Assembly: GCF_013373795.3 (NCBI RefSeq)
Contig: NZ_CP088022.1
Coordinates: 7,502,001 to 7,566,000, forward strand
DNA: 64,000 bases
Direction: 5' to 3'
Source: Bradyrhizobium quebecense
GTDB taxonomy: Bacteria; Pseudomonadota; Alphaproteobacteria; Rhizobiales; Xanthobacteraceae
Shown here: piece after piece, positions 33,101-42,103 of the stretch
Layout of the letters: every line of letters begins with the position of its first letter
Numbering within the stretch: position 1 is the first letter of the stretch
Notes under the pieces: generated by a model
What the model was told of the DNA's origin: nothing
Database searches by the model: none
Seen by the model: only the letters and a program-made list of their open reading frames with translations
Position numbers and translations under genes: made by a program

Positions 33101-34111
33101 TCAGTGGTATCCGTGGCCGGGGCGCACCTTGCCGCGGAACACCCAATAGGCCCAGGCGGTGTAGCCGAGGATCAGCGGCACCAGGATCGAGACCCCGACC
33201 AGCATGAATATCTGGCTGTTGGCGGGCGCTGCCGCCTGCCAGATCGTGATGCTCTGCGGCACGATGTACGGATACATGCTGATGCCGAGCCCGGCATAGG
33301 ACAGTGCGAACAGCCCGAGGGTCAGGAAGAACGGCTGGTGGTCGTTCTTGTTGCCGAGCGCGCGCAGCAACAGCGCGGTGACGGCGGCGACCGCGATCGG
33401 CACCGGCGCGGTGAGGATGATGTTGGGCCAGGCGAACCAGCGCTGGGTGTACTGCACGCTCAGGAACGGGGTTGCGATGCTGACGGCGCCGATCGCGCAG
33501 AGCATCGCGACCAACAACATCCAGCTCAGATGATAGGCGCGCTCGCGCAGCTCGCCTTCGGTCTTCATCACCAGCCAGGTCGCCCCCAGCAGCGCATAGC
33601 CGATCACGAGTGCAATGCCGGTCAGGACGCTGAACAGCGTCAGCCAGTCCCACCAGCCGCCGCCATAGTGGCGCCCGTCGACATGGATGCCCTGCAGGAT
33701 GGCGCCGAGTGCGATGCCCTGCGCCAGCGTCGTGACCAGCGAGCCGCCGGCGAAGGCGAGGTCCCATTTGTTGCGCGCCTTCTGGGTCCGCCAGCGGAAT
33801 TCGAAGGCGACGCCGCGGAACACGAGGCCGAGCAACATCGCGATCATCGGCGTATAGAGCGCCGGCATCAGCACCGCATAGGCCAGCGGAAACGCCGCCA
33901 TCATGCCGCCGCCGCCGAGCACCAGCCAGGTCTCGTTGCCGTCCCACACCGGCGCCACCGTGTTCATGATGACGTCGCGGTCGGCCTTCTGCGGAAACAG
34001 CGGAAACAGGATGCCGAGGCCGAGATCGAAGCCGTCCATCACGACGTAGACGAACACGGCGAAGGCGATGATGAAGGCCCAGATCGTGGCGAGGTCGATG
34101 GGGATGCTCAT
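33101..34111 (-). CDS. cydB: Quinol oxidase subunit II (CydB/CioB)
   Basis: A 336-residue protein with eight to nine membrane helices: IWAFIIAFAVFVYVVMDGFDLGLGILFPLF at the start is characteristic, as is TVAPVWDGNETWLVLGGGG. It lacks haem ligands, as expected for subunit II, and pairs with CydA in reducing oxygen with quinol electrons. The start overlaps the cydA stop by 4 nt. Followed by an F9 repeat and a DUF2474 gene. Confidence 0.94.
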   Translation of the reverse strand: MSIPIDLATIWAFIIAFAVFVYVVMDGFDLGLGILFPLFPQKADRDVIMNTVAPVWDGNETWLVLGGGGMMAAFPLAYAVLMPALYTPMIAMLLGLVFRGVAFEFRWRTQKARNKWDLAFAGGSLVTTLAQGIALGAILQGIHVDGRHYGGGWWDWLTLFSVLTGIALVIGYALLGATWLVMKTEGELRERAYHLSWMLLVAMLCAIGAVSIATPFLSVQYTQRWFAWPNIILTAPVPIAVAAVTALLLRALGNKNDHQPFFLTLGLFALSYAGLGISMYPYIVPQSITIWQAAAPANSQIFMLVGVSILVPLILGYTAWAYWVFRGKVRPGHGYH

Positions 34112-35514
34112 CGCACGCCCTCCACGGCTGCACCTGCTGCCGGCGTGATGCCGGCCGCACGGGCGGGAAGGTCCTTTGTCGGGCCTTGCTCGCCGGGATG
34201 CGGCGGCTGCGCCATCAGCCGCAGGATATAGATCACGCCCGCGGTGAACACGGCGAAATAGACGATGATGAAGGCGATCAGCGAGGAGCCCACGGCCGGC
34301 GCTGCCAGCGGCGATGCCGAATCGGTGGTGCGCAGCAGGCCGTAGACGGTGAACGGTTGCCGCCCGGTCTCGGTGGTGATCCAGCCGGCGAGCACCGCGA
34401 TGAAGCCGGCCGGGCCCATCAGGACCGCGAAGCGATGCAGCAGCGGTGACTGGTACATCATTCCGCGCCAGCGCATCAGGAGGCTGAACAGGCCGAGCCC
34501 CATGATCAGGAAGCCGAGCCCGACCATGATGCGGAACGACCAGAAGGTGATCGGCACCGGCGGCCAGTTTTCACGTGGCACGGTGTCGAGGCCGGCGAGC
34601 GGCGCGTCGAGCGAATGCTTCAGGATCAGCGACGACAGCTTCGGCACCTCGATCGCATATTTAACTTTCGCATCGGCCTGGTCCGGCCAACCGAACAGGA
34701 TCAACGGCGCGCCGTCCTTGTGGCTCTGGTAGTGGCCTTCCATCGCCATCACCTTGGCCGGCTGGTGCTCCAGCGTGTTGAGGCCGTGCTGGTCGCCGGC
34801 GAGGATCTGGATCGGCGCCACCAAGGTTGCCATCCACATCGCCATCGAGAACATCACGCGCGGACCGGCCAGATGCTGGTCGCGCAGCAGATGCCAGGCG
34901 CCGACCCCGCCGACCACCAGCGAAGTGGTGAGGTACGCCGCCAGCACCATGTGCACGAGGCGATAGGGGAAGGAGGGATTGAAGATCGCCTTCAGCCAGT
35001 CGGCGGCGACGAACTGGCCGTCGGCATTGACGGCATAGCCGGTCGGCGTCTGCATCCAGGAATTCGCCGACAGAATCCAGAACGCGGAGATCAGCGTGCC
35101 GATCGCGACCATCAACGTCGCCACGAAGTGCAGCCTGGGGCCGACGCGTTCGAGCCCGAACAGCATCACGCCGAGAAAGCCCGCCTCGAGGAAGAATGCG
35201 GTCAAGACCTCATAGGCCATCATCGGGCCGATCACCGGCCCGGTCTTGTCGGCAAAGGACGACCAGTTGGTGCCGAACTGGTAGGACATCACGATGCCCG
35301 AGACCACGCCCATGCCGAACGCGACCGCGAAGATCTTCAGCCAGTAATTGAACAGGTTGATGTAGACCTCGCGCCCGGTGGCCAGCCACAGCGCTTCGAG
35401 CACGGCGAGATAGCTCGCCAGCCCGATCGAGAATGCGGGAAACACGATGTGGAACGACATCGTGAAAGCGAATTGCGCGCGGGCGAGTACGACCGCATCC
35501 CAGCCTTCGAACAT
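34108..35514 (-). CDS. cydA: Cytochrome bd-type quinol oxidase subunit I, cyanide-insensitive branch
   Basis: A 468-residue haem-bearing subunit. Candidate haem ligands are the histidine in FTMSFHIVFPAFSIG near the N-terminus and the histidine in YRLVHMVLAAY; the quinol loop region is short (about 60 residues) as in the CIO/CydAA' type, and the periplasmic motif reads ETGRQPFTVYG in place of GRQPW. That places it in the cyanide-insensitive branch rather than E. coli bd-I. I start at the ATG at 35514 (MFEGWDAVV); an upstream in-frame codon at 35550 adds unlikely residues. It overlaps cydB and is preceded by tlpA-like and ccdA genes. Confidence 0.92.
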   Translation of the reverse strand: MFEGWDAVVLARAQFAFTMSFHIVFPAFSIGLASYLAVLEALWLATGREVYINLFNYWLKIFAVAFGMGVVSGIVMSYQFGTNWSSFADKTGPVIGPMMAYEVLTAFFLEAGFLGVMLFGLERVGPRLHFVATLMVAIGTLISAFWILSANSWMQTPTGYAVNADGQFVAADWLKAIFNPSFPYRLVHMVLAAYLTTSLVVGGVGAWHLLRDQHLAGPRVMFSMAMWMATLVAPIQILAGDQHGLNTLEHQPAKVMAMEGHYQSHKDGAPLILFGWPDQADAKVKYAIEVPKLSSLILKHSLDAPLAGLDTVPRENWPPVPITFWSFRIMVGLGFLIMGLGLFSLLMRWRGMMYQSPLLHRFAVLMGPAGFIAVLAGWITTETGRQPFTVYGLLRTTDSASPLAAPAVGSSLIAFIIVYFAVFTAGVIYILRLMAQPPHPGEQGPTKDLPARAAGITPAAGAAVEGVR

Positions 35515-35563
35515 CACGCACCGTCCGTCGTCAATTTCGGGCGCGATCACGTTCGGGATCGCG

Positions 35564-35597
35564 CATTCCCGGCGTTGAGCCTATCATGCCGGGAATG
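35564..35597. promoter_or_regulatory. Perfect 10-bp stem-loop upstream of cydA
   Basis: CATTCCCGGC and GCCGGGAATG are perfect complements around a 14-nt loop, 50 nt before the cydA start. It could be a terminator or attenuator between tlpA and cydA or a repeat remnant; no T-run follows on either strand. Confidence 0.5.
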
Positions 35598-35604
35598 ACG
35601 GCGG

Positions 35605-35639
35605 ATTGTCCAATTAGCTGACAAATTGTCCAATCAGCT
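35605..35639. repeat. Tandem direct repeat, 15 bp at 20-bp period, between tlpA and cydA
   Basis: ATTGTCCAATTAGCT (35605-35619) and ATTGTCCAATCAGCT (35625-35639) differ at one base. Their starts are 20 bp apart, close to two helical turns, which suits side-by-side protein binding. The second unit overlaps the tlpA stop codon. Confidence 0.55.
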
Positions 35640-36212
35640 ATTGGCGTTGAGCAGCCGGGCGACGGTGCGGTCGATCTCGTCGTACTGGCCCTCGCCGGCG
35701 TGCTGGAACACGATCTTGCCGTTCTGGTCGATGATGTATTGCGCCGGCCAGTACTGGTTGCCGTAGGCGTTCCAGGTCTGCGAATTGTTGTCCTGCGCCA
35801 CCGGATAGAGGATGCCGTGCCGCTTCAGCGCCGCCTGCACGTTGGAGGCCGAATGCTCGAACGGGAATTCTGGCGTGTGGACCCCGATCACGACGAGGCC
35901 GCGATCCCGGTACTTTGAATAAAGTTGGGTGACGTGCGGCAGCGTGTTGACGCAGTTGACGCAGCCATAGGTCCAGAAATCCACCAGCACGACCTTGCCG
36001 CGCAAATCGGCGAGCTTCAGCGGCTGCGAATTGAACCAGTTGCTGATCCCTGCGAATTCGGGCGCGGCCTGGCTCTGCGCGGTGGTCATCGCGGTGGCCA
36101 TTGGAACGGGCACGGCCGGCGCGTTCGACTCGGTGCAGAGGCCGGGGATGACGGCGCCGCCGAGGCCAAGGCCCGCCACCAGAGCGGATACAGCAATCAA
36201 GCGCAGGGACAT
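35634..36212 (-). CDS. TlpA-like periplasmic thiol-disulfide protein
   Basis: A 192-residue protein with a signal peptide (MSLRLIAVSALVAGLGLGGA) and a thioredoxin fold whose active site is FWTYGCVNCVNTLPH. The cis-proline loop is in YWPAQYII. The CVNC centre and the insertion after it resemble the soluble domain of DipZ-like proteins. It would be reduced by the CcdA-like protein encoded immediately upstream (18-nt gap) and pass electrons to periplasmic cysteines, perhaps of cytochrome or oxidase maturation factors. Confidence 0.88.
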   Translation of the reverse strand: MSLRLIAVSALVAGLGLGGAVIPGLCTESNAPAVPVPMATAMTTAQSQAAPEFAGISNWFNSQPLKLADLRGKVVLVDFWTYGCVNCVNTLPHVTQLYSKYRDRGLVVIGVHTPEFPFEHSASNVQAALKRHGILYPVAQDNNSQTWNAYGNQYWPAQYIIDQNGKIVFQHAGEGQYDEIDRTVARLLNANS

Positions 36213-36230
36213 CGATCTCTCCTTATGAGC

Positions 36231-36926
36231 TCACAGGCCGATCTGGCCGTTGGGATAGAACTGGGTCAGCCACGCCACGATCAGCGTGTCGTATTGCAGG
36301 TAGGACAGCGCGGCGAAGGCGATGATCACGACGCCGAAGCCTTGCTGCAGGCGCGGCGCGATCCGCGCCATGCTGCGCACGCGGGTGGTGACGGCCTGCC
36401 CGCCATAGGCAATGGCCAGCATCGGGATCGCGGCGCCGATCGCGTAGGTGACGAGCTGCAGGCTCGCCCACGCCGTGTCCTTCGAGGTCGCGACGATGGT
36501 CAGGATCGAGCCGAGCACGGGACCGGCGCACGGTGTCCAGACCAGGCCGAGCGTAGAGCCGAGCACGAAGCCGCCGAACAGGCTCGGTGACGGCCCGGCC
36601 TGACTGAGGCTGCCGGTGGCGCCGGTCAACCGGGTCGACAGCCATTCGAACGGCGCCGGCCAGATCATCAACAGGCCGAAGCCTGCGAGCAGGATGGCCG
36701 CGCCGGTCCGCAGCAGATTCGGATCGAAATCGAAGGCACGCGTGATCGCACTCAGCAGCAATGCCACGGCGGAGAATGACATCACGAAGCCGAGCGCGAT
36801 CATCGCGGGCCGCGCCTTGCCGGTCTGGCCTATCGATACCCCGAGCAGGATCGGCAGCATCGGCAGGGTGCAAGGGGCGGCGACGGTGGCGACACCGGCA
36901 AGCAGGGCAAGGGCAAGGCTGAGCAT
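36231..36926 (-). CDS. ccdA: CcdA/DsbD-type transmembrane electron carrier
   Basis: A 231-residue inner-membrane protein with six helices and the two redox cysteines in helix 1 (AAPCTLPMLPILLG) and helix 4 (VWTPCAGPVLGSIL). It transfers reducing equivalents from cytosolic thioredoxin to the periplasm. With the CVNC protein downstream it forms a split version of DipZ. The following genes are cydAB, so this pair may serve oxidase assembly; that link is inference from gene order. Confidence 0.9.
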   Translation of the reverse strand: MLSLALALLAGVATVAAPCTLPMLPILLGVSIGQTGKARPAMIALGFVMSFSAVALLLSAITRAFDFDPNLLRTGAAILLAGFGLLMIWPAPFEWLSTRLTGATGSLSQAGPSPSLFGGFVLGSTLGLVWTPCAGPVLGSILTIVATSKDTAWASLQLVTYAIGAAIPMLAIAYGGQAVTTRVRSMARIAPRLQQGFGVVIIAFAALSYLQYDTLIVAWLTQFYPNGQIGL

Positions 36927-37340
36927 CGTCGTCCGTCCATCAGAAGTCCCAGCGCGCCAGAGGGCCGTGCCGGGTACGCCTGATGTTCTTCGCCAGGACG
37001 GCGTGGCCGTTACGGAGAGTTGGCCGCGGACGACGTCACGTCCGTGTGAGACGAACTGCGTTCGGCCTCACGACCGCGCGCCAAAAACAGAGCGACCCGG
37101 CTGGGGGGCATCCCGGCCGGGTCGTTGGAGGTTACTTGGGAGGTTAGAACTAGCGAGGTATCGAAACCTGGGTCAGTGAATTGGGGTTGGGGTTGCGTCG
37201 TTGGATATTGGTATAGAGATCGCGTTTTTCCGGGTGATGTCGTCGATTGTTTCAATTGTTTCGTCGCCGACCTTTTTTGGCTTCGTGGACAATTGCCCGG
37301 GTTGCTTGATCTCCTCCTAAATAGCTGGATTTGCTTTACT
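36927..37340. other. Intergenic region between ccdA and the ECF sigma gene
   Basis: No gene is supported in these 414 nt. It carries the ccdA promoter region at its left end and, on the minus strand, a probable terminator at 37080-37124 for the sigma factor transcript. The stretch 37125-37340 is relatively AT-rich for this genome and contains long G/T-rich runs. Confidence 0.5.
37080..37124 (-). terminator. Rho-independent terminator for the sigma factor transcript
   Basis: On the minus strand CGACCCGGCC...GGCCGGGTCG-like arms (37093-37124) are followed by CTCTGTTTTTGG. The stem is GC-rich and a T5 run follows. The nearest gene upstream on this strand is the ECF sigma gene ending at 37341, which would have a 3' UTR of about 220 nt. 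Confidence 0.7.
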
Positions 37341-37952
37341 TTAGGCCGCGACGCTGTCCACGCCGGCGCCCCTCAGGAGGTCGGCGAGCTGCTTGCGGGC
37401 ATAGAACATACGGGTCTTCACCGTGCTCTGCGGGATACCGATGATCTGGCCGGCCTCCTCGACCGACTTCTCATGGTAGTAGACCAGATTGATGATCTCG
37501 CGGTGGGCCGGCGACAGCTTGGCCACGCAGGCGCGCAGGATCTCGCTGGTGGTGGCGCGATCGAGCGAGGTTTCCGGCGTGTCGGCGCCGTCGGCGATCT
37601 CCAGCACGTCGTCCTGGTCGATGTCCTCATGCCTGCGCTGACGCAGCGCGGTCAGCGCCTTGAAGCGGGCGATCGACAGCAGCCAGGTCGAGACCTGCGA
37701 GCGGCCCTCGAACTGGGCCGCGGTGCGCCAGACGTCCAGGAACACCTGGCTCACCAGGTCCTCGGCCATTGTGGTGTCGCGCACCATGCGGAGCACGAAG
37801 CGGTAAACCCGGACGTTGTGACGGGCATAGAGCGTGTGCATCGAGGTGCGGTCATTCTTGGCGATATGCGCGAGCAGCGTTTCATCCGAGGTCGCGCGTG
37901 CAGCGTCGATGTGCTTCTTGGCTGCAGAGTTGATGGCGATGACGTTCGGCAT
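37341..37952 (-). CDS. RNA polymerase sigma factor, ECF (sigma-70 family)
   Basis: A 203-residue protein with region 2 (residues about 25-95: YARHNVRVYRFVLRMVRDTTMAEDLVSQVFLDVWR) and region 4 (about 130-190: LSPAHREIINLVYYHEKSVEEAGQIIGIPQSTVKTRMFYAR), joined by a short acidic linker (DIDQDDVLEIADGADTPE). No anti-sigma or zinc-binding partner gene is adjacent, so its control is unknown; it may be regulated at the transcript or by an unlinked partner. The start ATG at 37952 is preceded by GGGAG. Transcribed alone. Confidence 0.9.
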   Translation of the reverse strand: MPNVIAINSAAKKHIDAARATSDETLLAHIAKNDRTSMHTLYARHNVRVYRFVLRMVRDTTMAEDLVSQVFLDVWRTAAQFEGRSQVSTWLLSIARFKALTALRQRRHEDIDQDDVLEIADGADTPETSLDRATTSEILRACVAKLSPAHREIINLVYYHEKSVEEAGQIIGIPQSTVKTRMFYARKQLADLLRGAGVDSVAA

Positions 37953-38065
37953 GACAGGCTCCCAGTTCGCCGTTGGGCGGCGGTTCGTTGGGAGAATTGT
38001 TAGTTAGCGCCCGTTTCCGGATGTCTGCGCGAAAGGCGGAAAATGGTTTCGTGACCGGGAGAATT

Positions 38066-38092
38066 GTTTCGTCGCGGCCCCGGCGACGAAAC
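38066..38092. repeat. Perfect 10-bp stem-loop
   Basis: GTTTCGTCGC and GCGACGAAAC flank the 7-nt loop GGCCCCG in the gap between the acyltransferase and sigma factor genes. It may end the acyltransferase transcript but lacks a T-run. Confidence 0.55.
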
Positions 38093-38198
38093 ATTCGGGA
38101 CCAAAAAGCCAGTCATTTCAACATACGGAAAATTGGAATGGCTGGATTCGCCGCTGTTGGAACGAATCCGGCCCATGACTTCCGGCACTACCCGCGCA

Positions 38199-39266
38199 CT
38201 ATTCGGCCGGCTGCAGCGCGGGCGCTGCCTTTTTCGGGGCAATCCAGAACGCATCGGGCCGCTCGAACAGGAAATTGGCGCGGGCCGCCAGCGCCAGCCG
38301 CCAGATCAGGAGCGCGCCGGCGACGCCGACCGCGGTGACGATCAGCGCGACCAGGCCGATGTCGTGGATGACATCGGACCGCAGCAGAAGGGTGCGCGTC
38401 GCGGCCATCGGCAGGAAGAAGGCGAGGTAGATCACGATCGAGTGCTCGCCGCAGAAGCGCAGGAAGCCGAGCCAGTGCGCGCGCGCCAGCAGCGTGCCGG
38501 TCACGATGATCGCGCAGGCGCCGGCCAGGCCGAGTGCCAGCGAGACGACCGACCACTCACTGATGTCGAGCGCGACCAGGCTGCCATTGACGAGCGCCCA
38601 GAGCCCAAGCCCGAGCAGCGCAAATGCGGGCCGCGCGCGCGCGCGGTCCGACAGCGCGAACACGTAAGCAGCGAGCACGTAGCCGGTGAAGAAGTAGACG
38701 AAGCGGGCGCAGAATTCGTCGATCACGGTCCAGCCGGTCACGACATGCGCGCTCTCCAGCGCCGCGGCGACGAGCCAGATCGCGAGCGGGTGGACATTGC
38801 GCGTGAGCTTGGTGACGACGAAGAAGATCGGCAGCAGATAGATGAACCACAGCGTGCCGAACGGCTCGATGAAGGCCTCGAGATATTGCAGCCCGACCGC
38901 GGCCCAGCCTGCCTCAGCGGCCAGCGACGGTGCCTTGAAGCCGAACTGGATCGTCACCCACAGCACGTAGAAATAGGCGAAGTGCATCACCTTGCGGTCG
39001 AGATAGGTGCGCCAATCGCGATCGATCACGACCGACAGGAACAGCCCCGAGATCAGGAAGAAGTCCGGCATCCGGAACGGTTTCGCGAACATCACGACAT
39101 AATGCATGAAGCCGGTCTGCTCGGCGGCCTTCTCGACCCCCAGCACCGAATGCATCATCACGACCATGACGATGCAAATGCCCTTGGCATAGTCGACCCA
39201 ATCGACGCGTGCGGCCGCGTTCTCGGCGGAACGATCTGTCGCAGCCTGTGTGCCGTTTGTGGTCAT
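38199..39266 (-). CDS. Membrane acyltransferase, acyltransferase-3 family
   Basis: A 355-residue integral membrane protein with about ten helices. The N-terminal motif RVDWVDYAKGICIVMVVMMHS contains the conserved Arg-x-Asp-x-hydrophobic pattern of the family, followed by FRMPDFFLISGLF and the DRKVMHFAYFYVLW region. These proteins acylate exported polysaccharides, glucans or lipid headgroups; the acceptor is unknown. It is divergent from hrpB and not flanked by polysaccharide genes. Confidence 0.85.
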   Translation of the reverse strand: MTTNGTQAATDRSAENAAARVDWVDYAKGICIVMVVMMHSVLGVEKAAEQTGFMHYVVMFAKPFRMPDFFLISGLFLSVVIDRDWRTYLDRKVMHFAYFYVLWVTIQFGFKAPSLAAEAGWAAVGLQYLEAFIEPFGTLWFIYLLPIFFVVTKLTRNVHPLAIWLVAAALESAHVVTGWTVIDEFCARFVYFFTGYVLAAYVFALSDRARARPAFALLGLGLWALVNGSLVALDISEWSVVSLALGLAGACAIIVTGTLLARAHWLGFLRFCGEHSIVIYLAFFLPMAATRTLLLRSDVIHDIGLVALIVTAVGVAGALLIWRLALAARANFLFERPDAFWIAPKKAAPALQPAE

Positions 39267-39481
39267 CCTTGTCCCGTTCCGGCGTGATCGGGCTCATCAT
39301 CGGCCCGATCGGTTGCTTTCTCCTTTATCCATACAAAGGATGTGCCGCCGAACCCGGGGACCTTTCCCCGGTTCCCTGGACCGGGCGAATGGTCTAAGAG
39401 GCCCTGAAATCCTAGAAGAAGCCGTGTTTTGTTAACCACAGGACGCAGGTCGGCCGAGGGCCGCTGCCGCGATGAGACTCC

Positions 39482-41950
39482 TTGCCGCACCATTTCGATA
39501 GCCCGCTGCCGATCGACGCCGTGCTCGATGAACTCGACCGCACGCTCGATCGCCACAATGCCGCCGTGCTGGTCGCGCCGCCGGGCGCCGGCAAGACCAC
39601 GCGCGTGCCGCTGGCGTTGCTCGATGCGCCGTGGGCCAAGGGGAAGAAGATCATCGTGCTGGAGCCGCGCCGCATCGCCGCGCGCGCCAGCGCCGAGCGG
39701 ATGGCGAAGACGCTCGGCGAACGGCCCGGAGAGACCGTCGGCTATCGGGTGCGCTTCGGCTCAAAGGTGTCGCGCGCGACGCGGATCGAGGTCGTGACTG
39801 AGGGCATCTTCTCGCGCCAGATCCTCGACGATCCGGAGCTCAACGGCGTCGCCGCGGTGCTGTTCGACGAATTCCACGAGCGCTCGCTCGACGCCGATCT
39901 CGGGCTGGCGCTGGCGCGCGACGCGCAAACCGGCCTGCGCGAGGACCTGCGCATCCTCGTGATGTCGGCAACGCTCGATGGCGCGCGCGTCGCAAGGCTG
40001 CTCGGCGACGCGCCTGTTGTCGCGAGCGAGGGCCGCGCCTTCCCGGTCGAGACCCGTTACGTCGGCCGCAAGGTCGACGCGCCGCTGGAGCGGCAGATGG
40101 CCGAGACGATCGCGACCGCGCTGCGCGCGGATGCCGGCTCGGTGCTGGCCTTCCTGCCGGGTGCGGCCGAGATCCGCCGCACCCAGACCTTCCTCGCCGA
40201 GCGCGTGCATGACGCCTCGGTCGAGATCGTGCCGCTGTTCGGCGCGCTCGATGCCGCCGTGCAGGATCGCGCCATCGCGCCGGCGCCGAAGGGGATCCGC
40301 AAGGTGGTGCTGGCGACCTCGATCGCCGAGACCTCGCTGACCATCGAGGGCGTGCGCATCGTGGTGGATTGCGGCCTGGCGCGGGTGCCGCGCTACGAGC
40401 CGGACATTGCCTTGACCCGGCTCGAGACGGTGCGGGCCTCGCGCGCCGCGGTCGATCAGCGGCGCGGCCGCGCCGGCCGTACCGAGCCCGGCGTCTGCTA
40501 CCGGCTCTGGGACGAGCCGCAGACCGCATCGCTCCCGGCCTTTACCGCGCCCGAGATCCTCTCCGCCGATCTGTCCTCGCTGGTGCTCGACCTCGCGCAA
40601 TGGGGCGTCAACGATCCCGCAAGCCTTGCCTTCCTCGATCCGCCGCCCGGGCCCGCGCTGAAGGAAGCGAGATCGCTGCTCGGCGAACTCGGTGCGCTCG
40701 ACGATGACGGCCGCATCACCGAGGAGGGCAAGAGCCTGCGCGCGCTGGCGCTGCCGCCGCGGCTGGCGCGCATGATCGTGGACTCCGCGCGCTTCGGTGC
40801 GGGCGAGGAGGCGGCCGAGATTGCCGCCGTGCTGAGCGAGCGCGGGCTCGGCGGCGACAGCGTCGATCTCGACCACAGGCTCGACCAGTTCCGCCGCGAC
40901 CGCTCGCAGCGGGCATCGAGCGCGCGGAGCATGGCCGCGCGCTGGGCCTCGCAGGTGAAGGCGGCGGTGAGCGAGCAGAAGGATCTCTCGACCGGCGTCA
41001 TGCTGGCCTTCGCGTTTCCGGATCGCGTTGCCAAGAACCGCGGCAATGGCAGCTTCGTGCTGGCCAATGGCCGCGGCGCCGCCGTGGAGCAGACCGCGGC
41101 GCTGGCGCGGCTGCCCACTATCACGGTTGCCGAACTGACCGGCACGGCGGCGAGCGGCCGCATCCTGCTGGCAGCGCCGATCACCCAGGAGGAGATCGAG
41201 CAGCGTTTCGCCGACCAGATCGAAAACATCGAAGAGGTGGCGTTCGACCGCGGCGCGATGGCGCTGCGCGCGCGCCGCCGGCGTTCGCTGCACGCGATCA
41301 CGCTGTCGGAAGCGCCGATGCCGCTCAAGCCGTCGGCTGAGACCGCGCGCGTGTTCGCCGACGGCTTGATCGCTGTGGGTCTCGACCGGCTGCCGTGGTC
41401 GAAGCATTCGAAACAGTGGCGCGACCGCGTCATGTTCCTGCGCAAGGCCGAGGACGACAGCTGGCCCGATCTGTCGGACACTGCACTCGCAGCGCGGGCC
41501 GACGACTGGCTGGTGCCCGCGCTCTACGACAAGACCGCGCTGAAGGATCTGTCCGCCGGCGACCTGTCGGACGCGTTGACGGCGCTGTTGCCGTGGGACC
41601 TGCGCGCGCGGCTCGATCGCGAGGCACCGACGCATTTCGAGGCGCCGACCGGAACGCAGCTTGCGATCGATTACGAGGCTGAGCAGGGCCCGACCATCGC
41701 GGTGCGGCTGCAGGAGCTGTTCGGGCTCAACACCCATCCCTCGATCGCCAAGGGCGCGGTGCCGCTGGTGCTGGAACTGCAGTCGCCCGCACAGCGGCCG
41801 GTGCAGGTGACGCGCGATCTGCCGGGTTTTTGGCGCGGCAGTTACGCGGCGGTGCGTTCTGACCTGCGCGGCCGCTATCCGCGCCATCCCTGGCCGGAAG
41901 ATCCCGCCAGCGCGATGCCGACCAGGCGCGTGAAACCGCGCGGCACCTAA
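39482..41950 (+). CDS. hrpB: ATP-dependent RNA helicase HrpB
   Basis: An 822-residue DEAH-box family helicase. Walker A is APPGAGKTTRVP (residues about 34-45), the Walker B/DEAH-like box is LFDEFHERSLDADL, motif III is VMSATLD, motif V and VI are TSIAETSLTI and DQRRGRAGRTEPGVCYRLW. The HrpB-specific C-terminal domain follows to the end (WPEDPASAMPTRRVKPR). The best frame opens with TTG at 39482 (MPHHFDSPLPIDAVL); a nearby ATG at 39472 is in another frame and stops after nine codons. Cytosolic. Confidence 0.94.
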   Translation: MPHHFDSPLPIDAVLDELDRTLDRHNAAVLVAPPGAGKTTRVPLALLDAPWAKGKKIIVLEPRRIAARASAERMAKTLGERPGETVGYRVRFGSKVSRATRIEVVTEGIFSRQILDDPELNGVAAVLFDEFHERSLDADLGLALARDAQTGLREDLRILVMSATLDGARVARLLGDAPVVASEGRAFPVETRYVGRKVDAPLERQMAETIATALRADAGSVLAFLPGAAEIRRTQTFLAERVHDASVEIVPLFGALDAAVQDRAIAPAPKGIRKVVLATSIAETSLTIEGVRIVVDCGLARVPRYEPDIALTRLETVRASRAAVDQRRGRAGRTEPGVCYRLWDEPQTASLPAFTAPEILSADLSSLVLDLAQWGVNDPASLAFLDPPPGPALKEARSLLGELGALDDDGRITEEGKSLRALALPPRLARMIVDSARFGAGEEAAEIAAVLSERGLGGDSVDLDHRLDQFRRDRSQRASSARSMAARWASQVKAAVSEQKDLSTGVMLAFAFPDRVAKNRGNGSFVLANGRGAAVEQTAALARLPTITVAELTGTAASGRILLAAPITQEEIEQRFADQIENIEEVAFDRGAMALRARRRRSLHAITLSEAPMPLKPSAETARVFADGLIAVGLDRLPWSKHSKQWRDRVMFLRKAEDDSWPDLSDTALAARADDWLVPALYDKTALKDLSAGDLSDALTALLPWDLRARLDREAPTHFEAPTGTQLAIDYEAEQGPTIAVRLQELFGLNTHPSIAKGAVPLVLELQSPAQRPVQVTRDLPGFWRGSYAAVRSDLRGRYPRHPWPEDPASAMPTRRVKPRGT

Positions 41951-42103
41951 TATCAGCGCAAACGCGCAGCGGTTGTCGCGCGCGCAATCCGGTCCCCACT
42001 TTTCCCGATCATGCTGACCGGTTGCGCTGGCGAGCGCCGGCAAACGGTGGTTAGATTTGGATGCTGGGATGGGATCACGGGCTCGCACTTTGGGGAGGCC
42101 GCC

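Noticed and set aside
32871..34160. A 429-codon minus-strand frame across cydB
   Set aside because: Only its last 42 codons make sense, as the DUF2474 gene; the rest is out of frame with cydB and has shadow composition.
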